64,000 nucleotides of DNA from SZUA-370 sp034003955 (GCA_034003955.1 JAVEXO010000009.1:1-64000), one strand, 5' to 3'; shown: positions 14,758-24,613, numbered from the stretch's first letter. Numbers and translations are program-made. The notes: a model not told the origin generated them from the letters alone.

Positions 14758-16179
14758 ATGCCCGGCGTGCTAAGGCTGTGGGAGACATCCCCGTCGGGAC
14801 TGGATCCGAGGGTAGACTCATTTCTGTCATCGCTGTCCATTGATTCAAGGCTCCTGGAGACAGACCTGGAAGGCTCGTTAGCACATGCCGCCATGCTTGG
14901 CGCCTCGGGCATCATTCCGATGCAAAAATCCGAGGCGCTTGTCGAGACCCTGGAGGCGATGCTCTCCGAGGCTCGTGTTGGTAGCCTGGCACCTGATGCC
15001 CTATCGGAAGATGTTCACTCGTTTATAGAACAGGAGCTTACACGGCGCCTGGGCGACGCGGGAAAGGCGGTACATGCCGGGCGCAGCCGCAACGATCAGA
15101 TTGCTCTTGATATGAAATTATTCCTGAGAAAGGCATTCTCAGGGGCCATGGAGGGCCTGTTTGATGTGATAGATGCCCTCTGCGATCTTGCAAGCCATCA
15201 TGTCGAGACATACATGCCTGCGTACACGCATATGCGACGGGCCCAGCCTTCAAGTCTGGCCTTTCACCTGCTGGCATGGTGCGCCGCCCTTGAACGCGAT
15301 TGTAGTCGTTTTGCCGATGCGGCCAGGCGGGCGGACGAGTGTCCTTTAGGGTCGGCTGCGGTGGCTGGCTCAGGTTTGCCGCTGGATCGTGGGGCTGTGG
15401 CTGCCGCTCTCGGCTTCTGTCGGCCCAGCCGCAACGCCATGGATGCCACGGCGGATCGCGATGCCTGTGTCGACTATGCCGCCGCCGCCTCGAGCCTCCT
15501 TATGCACCTGTCTCGATACTGCGAGGAGATAATCCTGTGGTCATCGGCAGAATTTGGTTTCATCAGCATTGCAGACAAGTGCTCAACGGGTTCAAGCATC
15601 ATGCCTCAGAAGCGCAACCCTGACGTTGCGGAGCTGATACGGGGAAAGACCGGCAGGGTGTTCGGCTCCTTGATGTCGCTACTTACTATACAGAAGGGTT
15701 TGCCCTTGGGGTATGACAGGGATATTCAGGAGGACAAGGCGGCAGTCTTCGACATATGCGACACACTGTCTGGGGTCTTGCCGGCATTCGTGGCCCTCAT
15801 CGAGGCACTAAAGCCCAGTCCTCTGGCAATGGCGGCCGCCTTGGAACAGGGATTTTCTGAGGCCACAGACTTGGCTGAACTGCTCGTGCTTAATGGCGTA
15901 CCGTTCAGGGAAGGCTACCAGGCGACCAAGGCCGCCGTTGCCTTGGCCTCTGAGAAGGGGGTCTGCCTTGCCGAGCTCGACGACACAGAATTGGCTCTAG
16001 CCTCTGATGCCTTTGAAAAGGCAGGTATTATGGCGGCCTCATTGGCATCATTCCTGGCTCCTGGTGCCTGCGTAGCGCGTAGAGACATGGTCGGCGGACC
16101 CGCTCCCCGGAGGGTGCTGGAAGAGATAGCCAGGCTCCGCGGATTCGTAGCCTCAGGCCGCAAGGGCGGAAAGCATTAA
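14758..16179 (+). CDS. argH: Argininosuccinate lyase
   Basis: 473 residues of the fumarase/aspartase superfamily. It cleaves argininosuccinate to arginine and fumarate. The N-terminal RLWETSPSGLDPRVDSFL segment corresponds to the LWGGRF region of the family. HAGRSRNDQIALDM binds substrate, and the superfamily signature GSSIMPQKRNPDVAELIRG carries the catalytic serine loop. The start lies a single base after the argG stop with no strong ribosome binding site, so translation probably depends on argG. No transcription terminator of the stem plus U-run type is seen in the 60-base gap downstream; only a short ATGAG/CTCAT palindrome is present. Confidence 0.96.
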   Translation: MPGVLRLWETSPSGLDPRVDSFLSSLSIDSRLLETDLEGSLAHAAMLGASGIIPMQKSEALVETLEAMLSEARVGSLAPDALSEDVHSFIEQELTRRLGDAGKAVHAGRSRNDQIALDMKLFLRKAFSGAMEGLFDVIDALCDLASHHVETYMPAYTHMRRAQPSSLAFHLLAWCAALERDCSRFADAARRADECPLGSAAVAGSGLPLDRGAVAAALGFCRPSRNAMDATADRDACVDYAAAASSLLMHLSRYCEEIILWSSAEFGFISIADKCSTGSSIMPQKRNPDVAELIRGKTGRVFGSLMSLLTIQKGLPLGYDRDIQEDKAAVFDICDTLSGVLPAFVALIEALKPSPLAMAAALEQGFSEATDLAELLVLNGVPFREGYQATKAAVALASEKGVCLAELDDTELALASDAFEKAGIMAASLASFLAPGACVARRDMVGGPAPRRVLEEIARLRGFVASGRKGGKH

Positions 16180-16239
16180 CCATGAGAGGCTCATGATCCG
16201 CGGCTGGAAGCAGGAGGCATCTTGGTATAGTATGAGCGC

Positions 16240-17013
16240 ATGATACGATTCCTCTTCAAGAAGAGCTTCTACGATTTCTGGGACAACCTGCTTCGTCTGG
16301 CCATGGTCAACCTGGGATTCCTGCTTCTGGCGGCCTTGCCCTTCCTGCTTTCGCGTCTTGTGGGAAGGTCTGTCCTCTCCTCGGTGTTTCTTCTGGTGTT
16401 GGGAGTGACGATGCTATGCGTCTACATGGCCGCCGTATCACTCCTGGTGCGACGTATTTCTGACTACGGAAGCTTTGGCCTCTTCGATCTAAAGGATGCG
16501 TTGCGGCAGGCCTGGCCTGCAGGACTCATGTTGGCGGCCATCGTCGTCGTCTTGACTCTCGTGGCGACGATGGCACTGCCGTTCTATATGGCAATGGGTT
16601 CATTTGTAGGAGTCTTTGCAGGCTCCATGGTATTCTGGATTCTTATAGCGTTGCTGTTAGCCTTGCAGTTCTACCTGCCTGTACGCGCCAGGATAGACAA
16701 AGACCCCATCAAGATACTTAAAAAATGCCTTATAGTGTCCGTCGATAATCCTGGCTTGACACTTGTAAGCGGGCTTATCAATACGGCTGTCTTGGTGCTG
16801 TCTCTGTTTGCGGCCTTCCTCTTGCCCGGCCCGGCCGCCATGCTGCTCCTCGTAGACGAAGCCTTGCGACTCGTCATGCTCAAGTATGAATATCTGGAGG
16901 CTCACCCTGGAGCCAACAGGCGGAAGATACCCTGGGATGATCTTTTAGCGGATGACAGGGAACGCACCGGTACTCGTTCCCTGCGAACTATCGTCTTCCC
17001 GTGGAAAGACTAG
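16240..17013 (+). CDS. Polytopic membrane protein, YesL/DUF624-like
   Basis: 257 residues with five to six hydrophobic segments (about 20-45, 50-75, 95-125, 130-150, 175-205). The N-terminal FLFKKSFYDFWDNLLRLAMVN segment resembles the start of YesL-like (DUF624) proteins, whose role is unknown. The C terminus is cytoplasmic-looking and basic. AGGAGG lies about 22 bases upstream, too far for a normal start, while TATAGTAT lies close to the ATG; a leaderless transcript is possible. It converges with lpd, the two stops overlapping by four bases. Confidence 0.6.
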   Translation: MIRFLFKKSFYDFWDNLLRLAMVNLGFLLLAALPFLLSRLVGRSVLSSVFLLVLGVTMLCVYMAAVSLLVRRISDYGSFGLFDLKDALRQAWPAGLMLAAIVVVLTLVATMALPFYMAMGSFVGVFAGSMVFWILIALLLALQFYLPVRARIDKDPIKILKKCLIVSVDNPGLTLVSGLINTAVLVLSLFAAFLLPGPAAMLLLVDEALRLVMLKYEYLEAHPGANRRKIPWDDLLADDRERTGTRSLRTIVFPWKD

Positions 17014-18404
17014 GCTTTCGTAGCTGCGCCTTCCAGCTGATGGGCCGCGTCGCGTAGCAGTTCCCATACGCTGGGGTGGGGAAAGATGAGGCGGCTCAGG
17101 TCGGCCGCGTTCATCTTCTGTTCTATGACAGCCGCTCCTCCCCATATTGTTTCTGCCGCATAGGGGCCAACACCGTGTATGCCCAGGATGCGCCCCGTGA
17201 CCTTGTCGCTTACCAGTTTTACAGCCCCATGCGCCATGAATCCGTTCTCCGCTACGAAGCGGCCGGAGGCGCGCAGGGGTATCTTGACGCAGGCGGTTTC
17301 AAGGCCTCGAGCCTTGGCTTCCTTCTCGGTCAGGCCGATGCCTGCCGCCTCGGGAAGGGAATACACGGCCCATGGTATGGCGTCCCAGAGCATACGCTCG
17401 CTGCCTTCGGGCTTTCCAGCAAGAACAGCCTCTATGTCGGCGGCCGCCACCTCTGCCATGCGGTAGGCTGAATGAGCCAGGAGGCTTCTGCCTGTCACGT
17501 CTCCTGCGGCCCAGATGCCAACGGCGCTCGTGCGCATCCTGTCGTCAACGCGTATTCCTCCATGAGAGTGTGCCAGAGCGGCGACATCGGCACCCCAGCC
17601 ATCCAGGTTTGCCCTGCGGCCTATGGCTGCGAGCACGAGGTCTGCCTCTATGGATTCTGCGGCTCCGTCTTTTGTCGTATACCTGACGGTGGCGCCTTCT
17701 ACAGAGCTAACCGTGCAGCCAAGTTTCCAGCTCACCGTGTTCATCGCCCGACGCAGGACAGGGGCCTGATCTGAGTCCATGAACGGTATTATCTCGTCCT
17801 GCATCTCTACGACCGATACTTGACAACCCAGGCTGGAGAAGAGGCTGGCAAATTCGACGCCTATGACGCCGCCGCCTATGACACACAGGCGTTTTGGTAC
17901 CTCTACGAGATTGAGTATGCCTGTTGAATCGAGTACCAGGGGATTGTCCCGTAAGCCGGGTATGGGAGGAATGACAGGGGAAGAGCCTGGGCAGACCAGT
18001 ATGGCCTTGCATTCCTCGGCCCGTGAGCCTAGAGCGTCGGTACTCCTGACCCTGCCCGGCCCTTCAAGGCAGGCCTCGCCAGATACCACCGTAACCTTGG
18101 CTCGTTTCATCTCCCCCGCAATGCCGGTACGCATTTTTTCTACGATTTCTTGCTTCCACGCCATCATGCGCCCCATGTCGAAGCTGACGTTTTCCACTGA
18201 AACACCGAATTTCTCACTATCACGGGCATGGGCATACAGCTTGGCCGCATTGAGCAGGCTCTTGGTGGGAATGCACCCGACGTTGAGGCAGGTGCCACCT
18301 ATGAAGCCCTTCTCTACAAGCAGAACAGAGCGGCCTCCCGCTCCGAGTCGTTCTGCCGCACGGTAGCCCGCGGGGCCTCCTCCAATGATGATCACGTCGT
18401 ACAT
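17010..18404 (-). CDS. lpdA: Dihydrolipoamide dehydrogenase family flavoprotein
   Basis: 464 residues. The FAD-binding Rossmann motif IIGGGPAGYRAAERLG opens the protein, and the redox-active disulfide sits in GGTCLNVGCIPTKS (Cys40, Cys45 region). The NAD-binding loop VIGGGVIGVEFASLFS lies near residue 175 and the catalytic base is in FPHPSVWELL at the C terminus. The enzyme reoxidises lipoyl groups of 2-oxoacid dehydrogenases or of the glycine cleavage H protein. None of those partners is encoded in this window, so which complex it serves is unknown. AGGAGA precedes the ATG. It is divergent from ridA. Confidence 0.9.
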   Translation of the reverse strand: MYDVIIIGGGPAGYRAAERLGAGGRSVLLVEKGFIGGTCLNVGCIPTKSLLNAAKLYAHARDSEKFGVSVENVSFDMGRMMAWKQEIVEKMRTGIAGEMKRAKVTVVSGEACLEGPGRVRSTDALGSRAEECKAILVCPGSSPVIPPIPGLRDNPLVLDSTGILNLVEVPKRLCVIGGGVIGVEFASLFSSLGCQVSVVEMQDEIIPFMDSDQAPVLRRAMNTVSWKLGCTVSSVEGATVRYTTKDGAAESIEADLVLAAIGRRANLDGWGADVAALAHSHGGIRVDDRMRTSAVGIWAAGDVTGRSLLAHSAYRMAEVAAADIEAVLAGKPEGSERMLWDAIPWAVYSLPEAAGIGLTEKEAKARGLETACVKIPLRASGRFVAENGFMAHGAVKLVSDKVTGRILGIHGVGPYAAETIWGGAAVIEQKMNAADLSRLIFPHPSVWELLRDAAHQLEGAATKA

Positions 18405-18551
18405 ACGGCTCTCCTATAGATGTGTATAGCGCTTGTTGCATGTGATGAGTAGCCATCAATCGGCTCAGGCGATACTCTAACCATGATTGTCTGTTAAGTT
18501 CTAGATGCCTGGCAGGCGGAGCGGGGGCACAGCGTAGGACTGTTTCATAGT

Positions 18552-18580
18552 TTGACAGGAAGCGTCTGCGGGACCATACT
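18552..18580 (+). promoter_or_regulatory. Promoter of ridA-patB
   Basis: A perfect -35 box TTGACA (18552-18557) is followed after 17 bases by CATACT (18575-18580), four of six bases matching the -10 consensus. It lies 34 bases before the ridA start codon. Confidence 0.5.
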
Positions 18581-18613
18581 GAGAGCTTAAAATCAATTCT
18601 TGGGAGTATAACG

Positions 18614-18991
18614 ATGAGCACAACAGTCATAAGCACAAAGAACGCACCAGCAGCGATCGGCCCCTATTCACAGGCTATAAAGACAGCCGGCTTCGTCTTC
18701 TGTTCTGGACAACTAGGAATAGATCCGGCAAACGGGGAGCTGGCTTCTGGCGTCAAGGCTCAGGCCGAGCGGGTGATGAGCAATCTCAAGGCGGTAGCAG
18801 AGGCGGCAGGAACAAGCCTGGATCATATAGTAAAGACTACAATATTCCTTACAGACATGGCCAATTTCGCCGTCGTCAACGAGGTCTATGGGGCATGTTT
18901 CAAGGGAGACAAGCCTGCACGTTCTACCATAGCAGTGGCCGCTCTTCCAAAGGCAGGACTGGTCGAAATTGAAGCCATATTTGCCCTGTAG
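18614..18991 (+). CDS. ridA: RidA family 2-iminobutanoate/2-iminopropanoate deaminase
   Basis: 125 residues, the standard length of this small trimeric cytoplasmic enzyme. It hydrolyses reactive enamines and imines released by PLP-dependent lyases before they damage other PLP enzymes. The family pattern is clear: GPYSQAIKTAGFVFCSGQLG near residue 17, the KTTIFLTDMANFAVVNEVY stretch, and PARSTIAVAALPKAGLVEIE with the substrate-binding arginine and the terminal Glu. GGGAGT lies before the ATG. It is followed ten bases later by a cystathionine-beta-lyase-type enzyme whose product chemistry yields just such imines, so the pair makes functional sense. Confidence 0.95.
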   Translation: MSTTVISTKNAPAAIGPYSQAIKTAGFVFCSGQLGIDPANGELASGVKAQAERVMSNLKAVAEAAGTSLDHIVKTTIFLTDMANFAVVNEVYGACFKGDKPARSTIAVAALPKAGLVEIEAIFAL

Positions 18992-19000
18992 GCGAGGGGC

Positions 19001-20164
19001 ATGTACGATTTTAATGCCGATATAGACCGCAGTAAGACAGATTCCGTCAAATGGAAGCTCGGTGCGTCATGTGCCTCTTCTACCTACCCCGATGTCTTGC
19101 CCATGTGGGTAGCCGACATGGACTTTGCGTCTCCTCCAGCCATAGTAGAGGCTATGAAACGGCGCTCAGAACATCCCATCTACGGTTACTCCAGTAAACC
19201 GATTGAGTTCTTCGATTCCTACATCAACTGGATGAAGAGCCGTTATGGCGTCTCTGTCGATGCTCGCTGGCTTAGCTTCTCCCCGGGCATAGTGCCTGCC
19301 ATAGCCACGGCCATCAGGGCATTCACCGACAGGGGTGACGGGGTGGTCATAACGCCCCCCGTGTATCATCCGTTCAAGCAGCTCATTGAGTCTAATAGAA
19401 GGACGGTAGTAGAGGCGCCTCTGGCCCTGCGAAACGGACGCTATGAGTTTGACCTACAAGCCCTCGACGCGGCCTGTTCCAAGGCCAGGCTGCTCGTCCT
19501 CTGTAGCCCGCATAACCCCGTAGCCAGGGTCTGGAACCGCGAGGAACTAGACGCCGTCGCTGCCATAACGCTTAGGCATAAGGTACTCGTCATAGCCGAT
19601 GAGATACATGGTGATCTGGTTTTTAAGCACCATCGCATGGTGCCTTCTCTATCGCTCGACGATGAGTTCAAGAAACGGCTCATTGCTGCCTGGGCACCGA
19701 GCAAGACATTCAACATAGCTGGGCTTCAGGCGTCATGTGTCGTCATCCCAGATGCCGCCTTGCATGCCGCCTTCGAGCAGGAAAGCGCCGCCACAGGCCT
19801 GGGCTCTCCCAACTGCATGATTGCGAGCGCTGCCGTTACTGCCTATGCCTCATGTGGCCCCTGGCTGGATGAGGCGCTTGATCACATGTGGGGCAATTAC
19901 GAGGCCCTCGTAGCCGGGCTGGCCAAGAAGGCAGCGGCGATTAAGGTCTATCCATGCGAAGGCACCTACCTCGCCTGGCTTGACTTTAGGGGCGTTGGTC
20001 TGGATGGCGATGTAGGAGCCGAAATCATAGACCGGGCGGGGCTTTGGCTCGACGCTGGAGTCCGATTTGGTACTGGCGGTGATGGTTTTGCACGCCTAAA
20101 CTTTGCTTGTCCGCGCCAACACATGGATACGGCAGTTGCTAGACTGAGTAAAGCCTTCGGCTAG
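19001..20164 (+). CDS. patB: MalY/PatB family PLP-dependent beta C-S lyase / aminotransferase
   Basis: 387 residues of fold-type I PLP enzymes. Members cleave cystathionine, cysteine and similar beta-substituted amino acids to pyruvate, ammonia and a thiol, or act as aminotransferases. Motifs are LPMWVADMDFASPPAIVEAM near the N terminus, HPIYGYSSKP, LCSPHNPVARVW, the pyridine-ring aspartate in VIADEIHGDLVF, and the Schiff-base lysine in WAPSKTFNIAGLQAS. The C-terminal arginine in FGTGGDGFARLNFACP binds the substrate carboxylate. It is co-transcribed with ridA, and a hairpin that can stop transcription lies about 60 bases downstream. Confidence 0.9.
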   Translation: MYDFNADIDRSKTDSVKWKLGASCASSTYPDVLPMWVADMDFASPPAIVEAMKRRSEHPIYGYSSKPIEFFDSYINWMKSRYGVSVDARWLSFSPGIVPAIATAIRAFTDRGDGVVITPPVYHPFKQLIESNRRTVVEAPLALRNGRYEFDLQALDAACSKARLLVLCSPHNPVARVWNREELDAVAAITLRHKVLVIADEIHGDLVFKHHRMVPSLSLDDEFKKRLIAAWAPSKTFNIAGLQASCVVIPDAALHAAFEQESAATGLGSPNCMIASAAVTAYASCGPWLDEALDHMWGNYEALVAGLAKKAAAIKVYPCEGTYLAWLDFRGVGLDGDVGAEIIDRAGLWLDAGVRFGTGGDGFARLNFACPRQHMDTAVARLSKAFG

Positions 20165-20226
20165 GCCCTAAGGTCTCTAGCTCGACTAGCCGGCCATGGG
20201 CTCTACACCGACCAGTCTGCCATGAC

Positions 20227-20254
20227 GGCACCGCAGGGTAAAACCCGCGGTGCC
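20227..20254. terminator. Bidirectional hairpin between patB and the M32 carboxypeptidase gene
   Basis: GGCACCGC (20227-20234) pairs with GCGGTGCC (20247-20254), and an inner GGG/CCC extends the stem after a one-base bulge. It lies in the short gap between two convergent genes. U-runs are poor on both sides, so termination efficiency is uncertain. Confidence 0.55.
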
Positions 20255-20261
20255 GTTGCTT

Positions 20262-21779
20262 CTATAGCCCGTATACCCCGGCGTACTTGTCGTTGAGATA
20301 GCGGACGTAATGAGATGGATCGAGGGAGTGCCCGGTAACGTGTTCAACCAGCTCTCCTGGCTTGTATATGGCTCCTGGCCTGTGCACGTGGGTCCTGAGC
20401 CAGGAGAGGATTGAGCCAAGGTCGCCGAGTTCTACCATCTCCTTTGGGTCGAGGTTCTGTGCCTTCATGGCGTCCCAGAACTGTGCGGCGTACAGGTTGC
20501 CCAGGGAGTAGCTAGGAAAGTAGCCAAAGGAACCCATGGCCCAGTGGATATCCTGCAGGCAGGCTCGTGTGTCATCCGGTGGCTCCACACCCAGGAGCCG
20601 TTTCATGCCTTCGTTCCATGCTGCGGGCAGGTCGTTGACGGCCAGATCACCCGATAAGAGGCGTTCCTCCAGCTCGAAGCGCAGTATTATGTGGAGACCG
20701 TATGTCACCTCGTCTGCCTCTACACGTATGAGCGATGGCTCAACCTTGTTTATGGCCTTGTAGAATTGCTCCAGTTCTACACCGTCAAGGGCAGGCGATA
20801 GGGTTTGCTTCATGACAGGCAGGTGATGTAGCCAGAAGCCAAGAGACCGCCCTACCATATTCTCCCATAGTCGCGACTGTGATTCGTGTATGGCCATGCT
20901 CGATGCCTCGGCAAGAGAAGTCCTGCGGTAATCCCCAGACGGGTCTATGCCCATCTCGTAGAGTGCGTGCCCGCTCTCGTGCATGGTGCTGAATACGCTT
21001 GACGGGAAGAAGTCCTCTACATAGCGCGTCGTGATGCGTATGTCTGATTCACCCAGGCTCGAGGTGAATGGATGGGTAGTCGTGTCTAGCCTTCCCCGGC
21101 TCTTGTCAAACGACAGCACCTTCATGAAGTATGCGCTGGCCTCGGCCTGGGCCCTGATATCGCACTTGCGGTGCAGGAAGGAGTCGTCTATTTGCGGTTT
21201 GCCACGAATCTTGTCCAGGAGGTCTACAAGATCGATGCGTAGTGCCCTGAACACCGAGGCGACGCCAGCCTGGTTTGAGCCCTCCTCGAACTGATCCAGG
21301 AGCACGTCGTAGGGCTTGGCGTTTGGCTCGAGGCAGGCGGCTATACGTTTGTTATAGCCTATCATCGCGCCTAGATGGGGGGCAAAGGCTGCAAAGTCGT
21401 TTTTCTTGCGAGCCTCTACCCAGGCGGTCTGAGACAGGCTGGTGGCCTTGGTCATCTCCGATACGAGTGCTGTGGGTAGCTTCGTCGCCTGGTCGTATCT
21501 GCGCCGTACGACGCGGAGGTAGGCCCGGTCTATGGTCGACAAGGATTCCGGGCCACTGGGATTATCGCTCGTGGAACCAAGCTCCTCTAGTATGCTTCCT
21601 ATGTCGGGAGAGCAGCTCTTGTCATGGGATAGAGCCTCTATGTACGCAAGCTGGTCGGCTCGTTCCTCTATGGCTCCGGAGGGCATGTATGTCTCCTGGT
21701 CCCAGCCTAAGAGTGCTCCTATATGACTCAACAACCTCGACTCGGTGTCGAGTGCCCTGAGTTTTTGTATTGGTTTCAT
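20262..21779 (-). CDS. Carboxypeptidase Taq (M32) metallopeptidase
   Basis: 505 residues, the usual length of the M32 family of zinc carboxypeptidases, which remove C-terminal residues from peptides in the cytoplasm. The zinc-binding HExxH is HESGH in FSTMHESGHALYEMG, with the downstream glutamate ligand in ASSMAIHESQSRLWEN. HIGALLGWDQETYMPSGA is the characteristic N-terminal block and YTVS-equivalent substrate strands follow. GGAGGAG lies five bases before the ATG. The gene is monocistronic and divergent from the large membrane protein gene. Confidence 0.93.
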   Translation of the reverse strand: MKPIQKLRALDTESRLLSHIGALLGWDQETYMPSGAIEERADQLAYIEALSHDKSCSPDIGSILEELGSTSDNPSGPESLSTIDRAYLRVVRRRYDQATKLPTALVSEMTKATSLSQTAWVEARKKNDFAAFAPHLGAMIGYNKRIAACLEPNAKPYDVLLDQFEEGSNQAGVASVFRALRIDLVDLLDKIRGKPQIDDSFLHRKCDIRAQAEASAYFMKVLSFDKSRGRLDTTTHPFTSSLGESDIRITTRYVEDFFPSSVFSTMHESGHALYEMGIDPSGDYRRTSLAEASSMAIHESQSRLWENMVGRSLGFWLHHLPVMKQTLSPALDGVELEQFYKAINKVEPSLIRVEADEVTYGLHIILRFELEERLLSGDLAVNDLPAAWNEGMKRLLGVEPPDDTRACLQDIHWAMGSFGYFPSYSLGNLYAAQFWDAMKAQNLDPKEMVELGDLGSILSWLRTHVHRPGAIYKPGELVEHVTGHSLDPSHYVRYLNDKYAGVYGL

Positions 21780-21914
21780 TCGTTCTCCTCCATGCTTTTC
21801 ATGCTACCATGCTAGCATCGTTTGTAGATTTGTGAAATTAAAGATCGGGCGTTGACGCAATAACGCGTTTAGGTCGACAATCGGCCTAGCATACACGAGT
21901 CAGGAGGGCAAGCA

Positions 21915-24602
21915 GTGCCAGGAACCGAGCCTCAGGAACAAAGCACTCAAGAAACCATGACAGGCAGGACGAGACGCCCAGCGCTCAGGGTTATCCGTAT
22001 CACCGCCATTGTGATGGGTATAGCGCTCGGTATCATCCTTGTTGCCATAGCTACCCTCCTTTTGGTCTCGGTGCTTGTACGGAGTGACCCTGCCGCTCAT
22101 ATGCCCGATGGCTTCAATGCATACGCCAGTGTTCCAAATGCGGGCACCCTGCTTAAAGATGCTCTAGACGTGAAGGCCCTGGATGCCATCCTTTCAAACC
22201 CCGGGCTTGGCAGCGCTAGAGCACTCGTCAGGTCCCTGCGTTCTGCTCCTTTCCTTCGCTCTAAAATATTCGACCGTCTGGCGGGCGTCAGGCTTGATGC
22301 CGCCATCTATGAGGGCGATGAATTCCTGGCCGTCGCCTCCCTCGGGTATAGATCAGCCGCCTTGAGGCTTCTTCCATTGCTTGCCCGCATCGCTCCTGGA
22401 CGCCTGGCTAAGGTGCCTGGTTTTAGCTTTGAGGCAAAACGGGAGCCGGCCAGGTTTGAACTGCTAGCCGGAGAAACAACGCTATACCTTGAGCGTTACA
22501 AGGATCTTCTCATAGTCTCGAGCAGTGAGGAACTCTTTAAAAAGGCCTTGGATGGGCGCTCCGATGGCGTCGATCCCGCTTTGAAAACAGCCCTCAAGAG
22601 CCCAGGAAGCGGTTCTCTACGAGTCCTCGTAGACCCGGTGCTGGCTCTTTCAGGGATAGTCAGAGATGGGCCGCTTGATCCTCTGCTAGGTATGATGAAT
22701 TTTCCTGCATTGGCTGTGCTCGACCTGAGTCTGGCCGATGAACGCATCACCGTATCCCTGGCCTTGCCCGCGGAGACAGAAGACCCCAATCTATCGGCTC
22801 TTCTTGGTCGCCGTTCCAGAACGCCTTCAATACTATCGCGTCTTCCTGAATCGGCATCATACTTCAGCCTGCTTTCCGCCGGTCGCCCTGGTGAGCTCTG
22901 GACGGCTCTGTCTCCAGCACTCGGAGCCGAGCTTGCCTCGTCATACAAGAAGGCCGATGATGCGTCAAGGGCCGCATGGGGCCTAGGCCTTGAGGATCTG
23001 CTTTTCTCCTGGATGGGTGACGAGATGGGCGTGTACGGCAGCTCCTTGGGTACCGACCCCGTCTTCTTTAGTTCCATAGCCGACGAGAAGGCCAGGCGCA
23101 TAGCCTTCGATACCGTCTTCGATTCCCCTCTCGTAAGCAGGGATACCTCGGCCCTCGTAGGCAAGGCGCGCATACCAAGGATAGTCTTTCCGCGCTTCCT
23201 TAGGGCGTTTCTATCGTCTCTGGGCATACGCCTTGTTGAGCCCTTCTACCTCGTTGAGGATGGCTTTTTATATGCCAGTTCAAGCGCCGAGCTCTTGTCT
23301 GCCTGTGTAGAAGAGGCGAGGGCCGCAAGACTTCTTGTTAAGACAGATGACTGGAAGGAGGGCTCCCGCGGCGTATCGCCAGAGTCTTCTGTATCTATTT
23401 TTTATTCGCTTGACAGGAGCGCACCATTCTTTGTGCGCGGATCATCAGGCCTGGCCTCTGCTCTGAGGCTGTATGGCCGTGGCGTCGCCTCCATCAGACT
23501 GAGCAATGGGTCAATACGCCTCGAGTTATCGGCCGTGCCCATCAAGGGCGCTGCCTCTCTTTCCTTGCCAGGCTTTCCTGTAGCCGCGGGTGGCAGGATG
23601 AATTCAGACCCCATAGTCGGTCGTGCCAAGGCAGCTCCCATGGCGTACTGGACGAGTGCCTCCAGGATCATGGGCATAGACCTATCGTCCGGGGCGCGGT
23701 ATGAAGCCGTCATGGATGAGGCAGGCTGGGTGACCCTTGATATGAGCGATGACGAAATAGACGTGGTCTGGGCTATCTCAGAGCGAGGCACGGTCTATGC
23801 TTTTGACGCACAGTTGGCTGTCATAGAGGGTTTTCCCCTGGTCACGGGTCAGAGGGTGTCTGGCCCGCCCGCCGTCTCCGCCGGACGCCTGATCGTCCCT
23901 GTGTCATCCGAGCCGGCACTGATGTTTGTGGCTAAGGATGCCTCTATACGTTTTTCAGATACCTTTGCGGCCAAGTCACGGACCCGTCCCGCCGTTTCTT
24001 CCTATGCACTGGCGGCCTTGCCTCGCTCATTTGACTCGGAACTATATCTTATGGATCTAGCAGGATCGGTACTGCCGGGTTGGCCCGTATTGTTGCCGAC
24101 CATAGCCTCGGCCGCTCCCATTTTTGCAGGTGCAGACACGGTCGAAGGCATGCTCACGGCTATCACCGAGGCTGGTAGCCTGTTAGTATACCGGCCCGAT
24201 GCCCAGGCTGCCCCGGGGTTTCCTCTTGAGCTCGTTGGCAGCTTCGATGCTGAGCCTGTCTGGGCTCCGGGATGGCGCTCATTCTTCGTCCTTTCAGTAG
24301 AGGGGCGACTATCAAGGATAGGCATCGATGGTTCTATCATTGCCCAGACAGACATGAGGAGAGGCTCGGCCCGAGGGGGGTCTATCGTGGCCTTCGACGC
24401 CGACGGTGATGGCCGGGAGGAATTGTACGTCTCAGGTGGTGGGGATGCCCTGTATGCCTTCTCAGGAGATCTCTATCCTCTGCCTGGGTATCCTGTTCCT
24501 GGCTCCGGCTCTCCAGCATTCATAGACATTGATGCCGATGGACGACTGGACCTGGTCGAGCGCGGTGCCGACGACACGATTCGCGCCTATGCAGGGCGTT
24601 GA
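21915..24602 (+). CDS. Membrane-anchored DUF3352-like protein with C-terminal propeller repeats
   Basis: 895 residues. A cytoplasmic basic tail is followed by one transmembrane helix (about 28-55) and a long extracytoplasmic part. The first 500 residues look like a DUF3352-type domain, with YASVPNAGTL and SRLPESASYFSLLSAGRPGE blocks. The last third repeats VYAFDAQLAVIEGFPLV-like blades (for example LYAFSGDLYPLPGYPVPG and FIDIDADGRLDLV), typical of PQQ or FG-GAP-like propellers. The start is GTG at 21915 with AGGAGGG six bases before it. A lipoprotein gene and recG follow closely on the same strand. Function is unknown; a cell-envelope role is inferred from topology. Confidence 0.65.
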   Translation: MPGTEPQEQSTQETMTGRTRRPALRVIRITAIVMGIALGIILVAIATLLLVSVLVRSDPAAHMPDGFNAYASVPNAGTLLKDALDVKALDAILSNPGLGSARALVRSLRSAPFLRSKIFDRLAGVRLDAAIYEGDEFLAVASLGYRSAALRLLPLLARIAPGRLAKVPGFSFEAKREPARFELLAGETTLYLERYKDLLIVSSSEELFKKALDGRSDGVDPALKTALKSPGSGSLRVLVDPVLALSGIVRDGPLDPLLGMMNFPALAVLDLSLADERITVSLALPAETEDPNLSALLGRRSRTPSILSRLPESASYFSLLSAGRPGELWTALSPALGAELASSYKKADDASRAAWGLGLEDLLFSWMGDEMGVYGSSLGTDPVFFSSIADEKARRIAFDTVFDSPLVSRDTSALVGKARIPRIVFPRFLRAFLSSLGIRLVEPFYLVEDGFLYASSSAELLSACVEEARAARLLVKTDDWKEGSRGVSPESSVSIFYSLDRSAPFFVRGSSGLASALRLYGRGVASIRLSNGSIRLELSAVPIKGAASLSLPGFPVAAGGRMNSDPIVGRAKAAPMAYWTSASRIMGIDLSSGARYEAVMDEAGWVTLDMSDDEIDVVWAISERGTVYAFDAQLAVIEGFPLVTGQRVSGPPAVSAGRLIVPVSSEPALMFVAKDASIRFSDTFAAKSRTRPAVSSYALAALPRSFDSELYLMDLAGSVLPGWPVLLPTIASAAPIFAGADTVEGMLTAITEAGSLLVYRPDAQAAPGFPLELVGSFDAEPVWAPGWRSFFVLSVEGRLSRIGIDGSIIAQTDMRRGSARGGSIVAFDADGDGREELYVSGGGDALYAFSGDLYPLPGYPVPGSGSPAFIDIDADGRLDLVERGADDTIRAYAGR

Positions 24603-24613
24603 GGGGAGGACTC

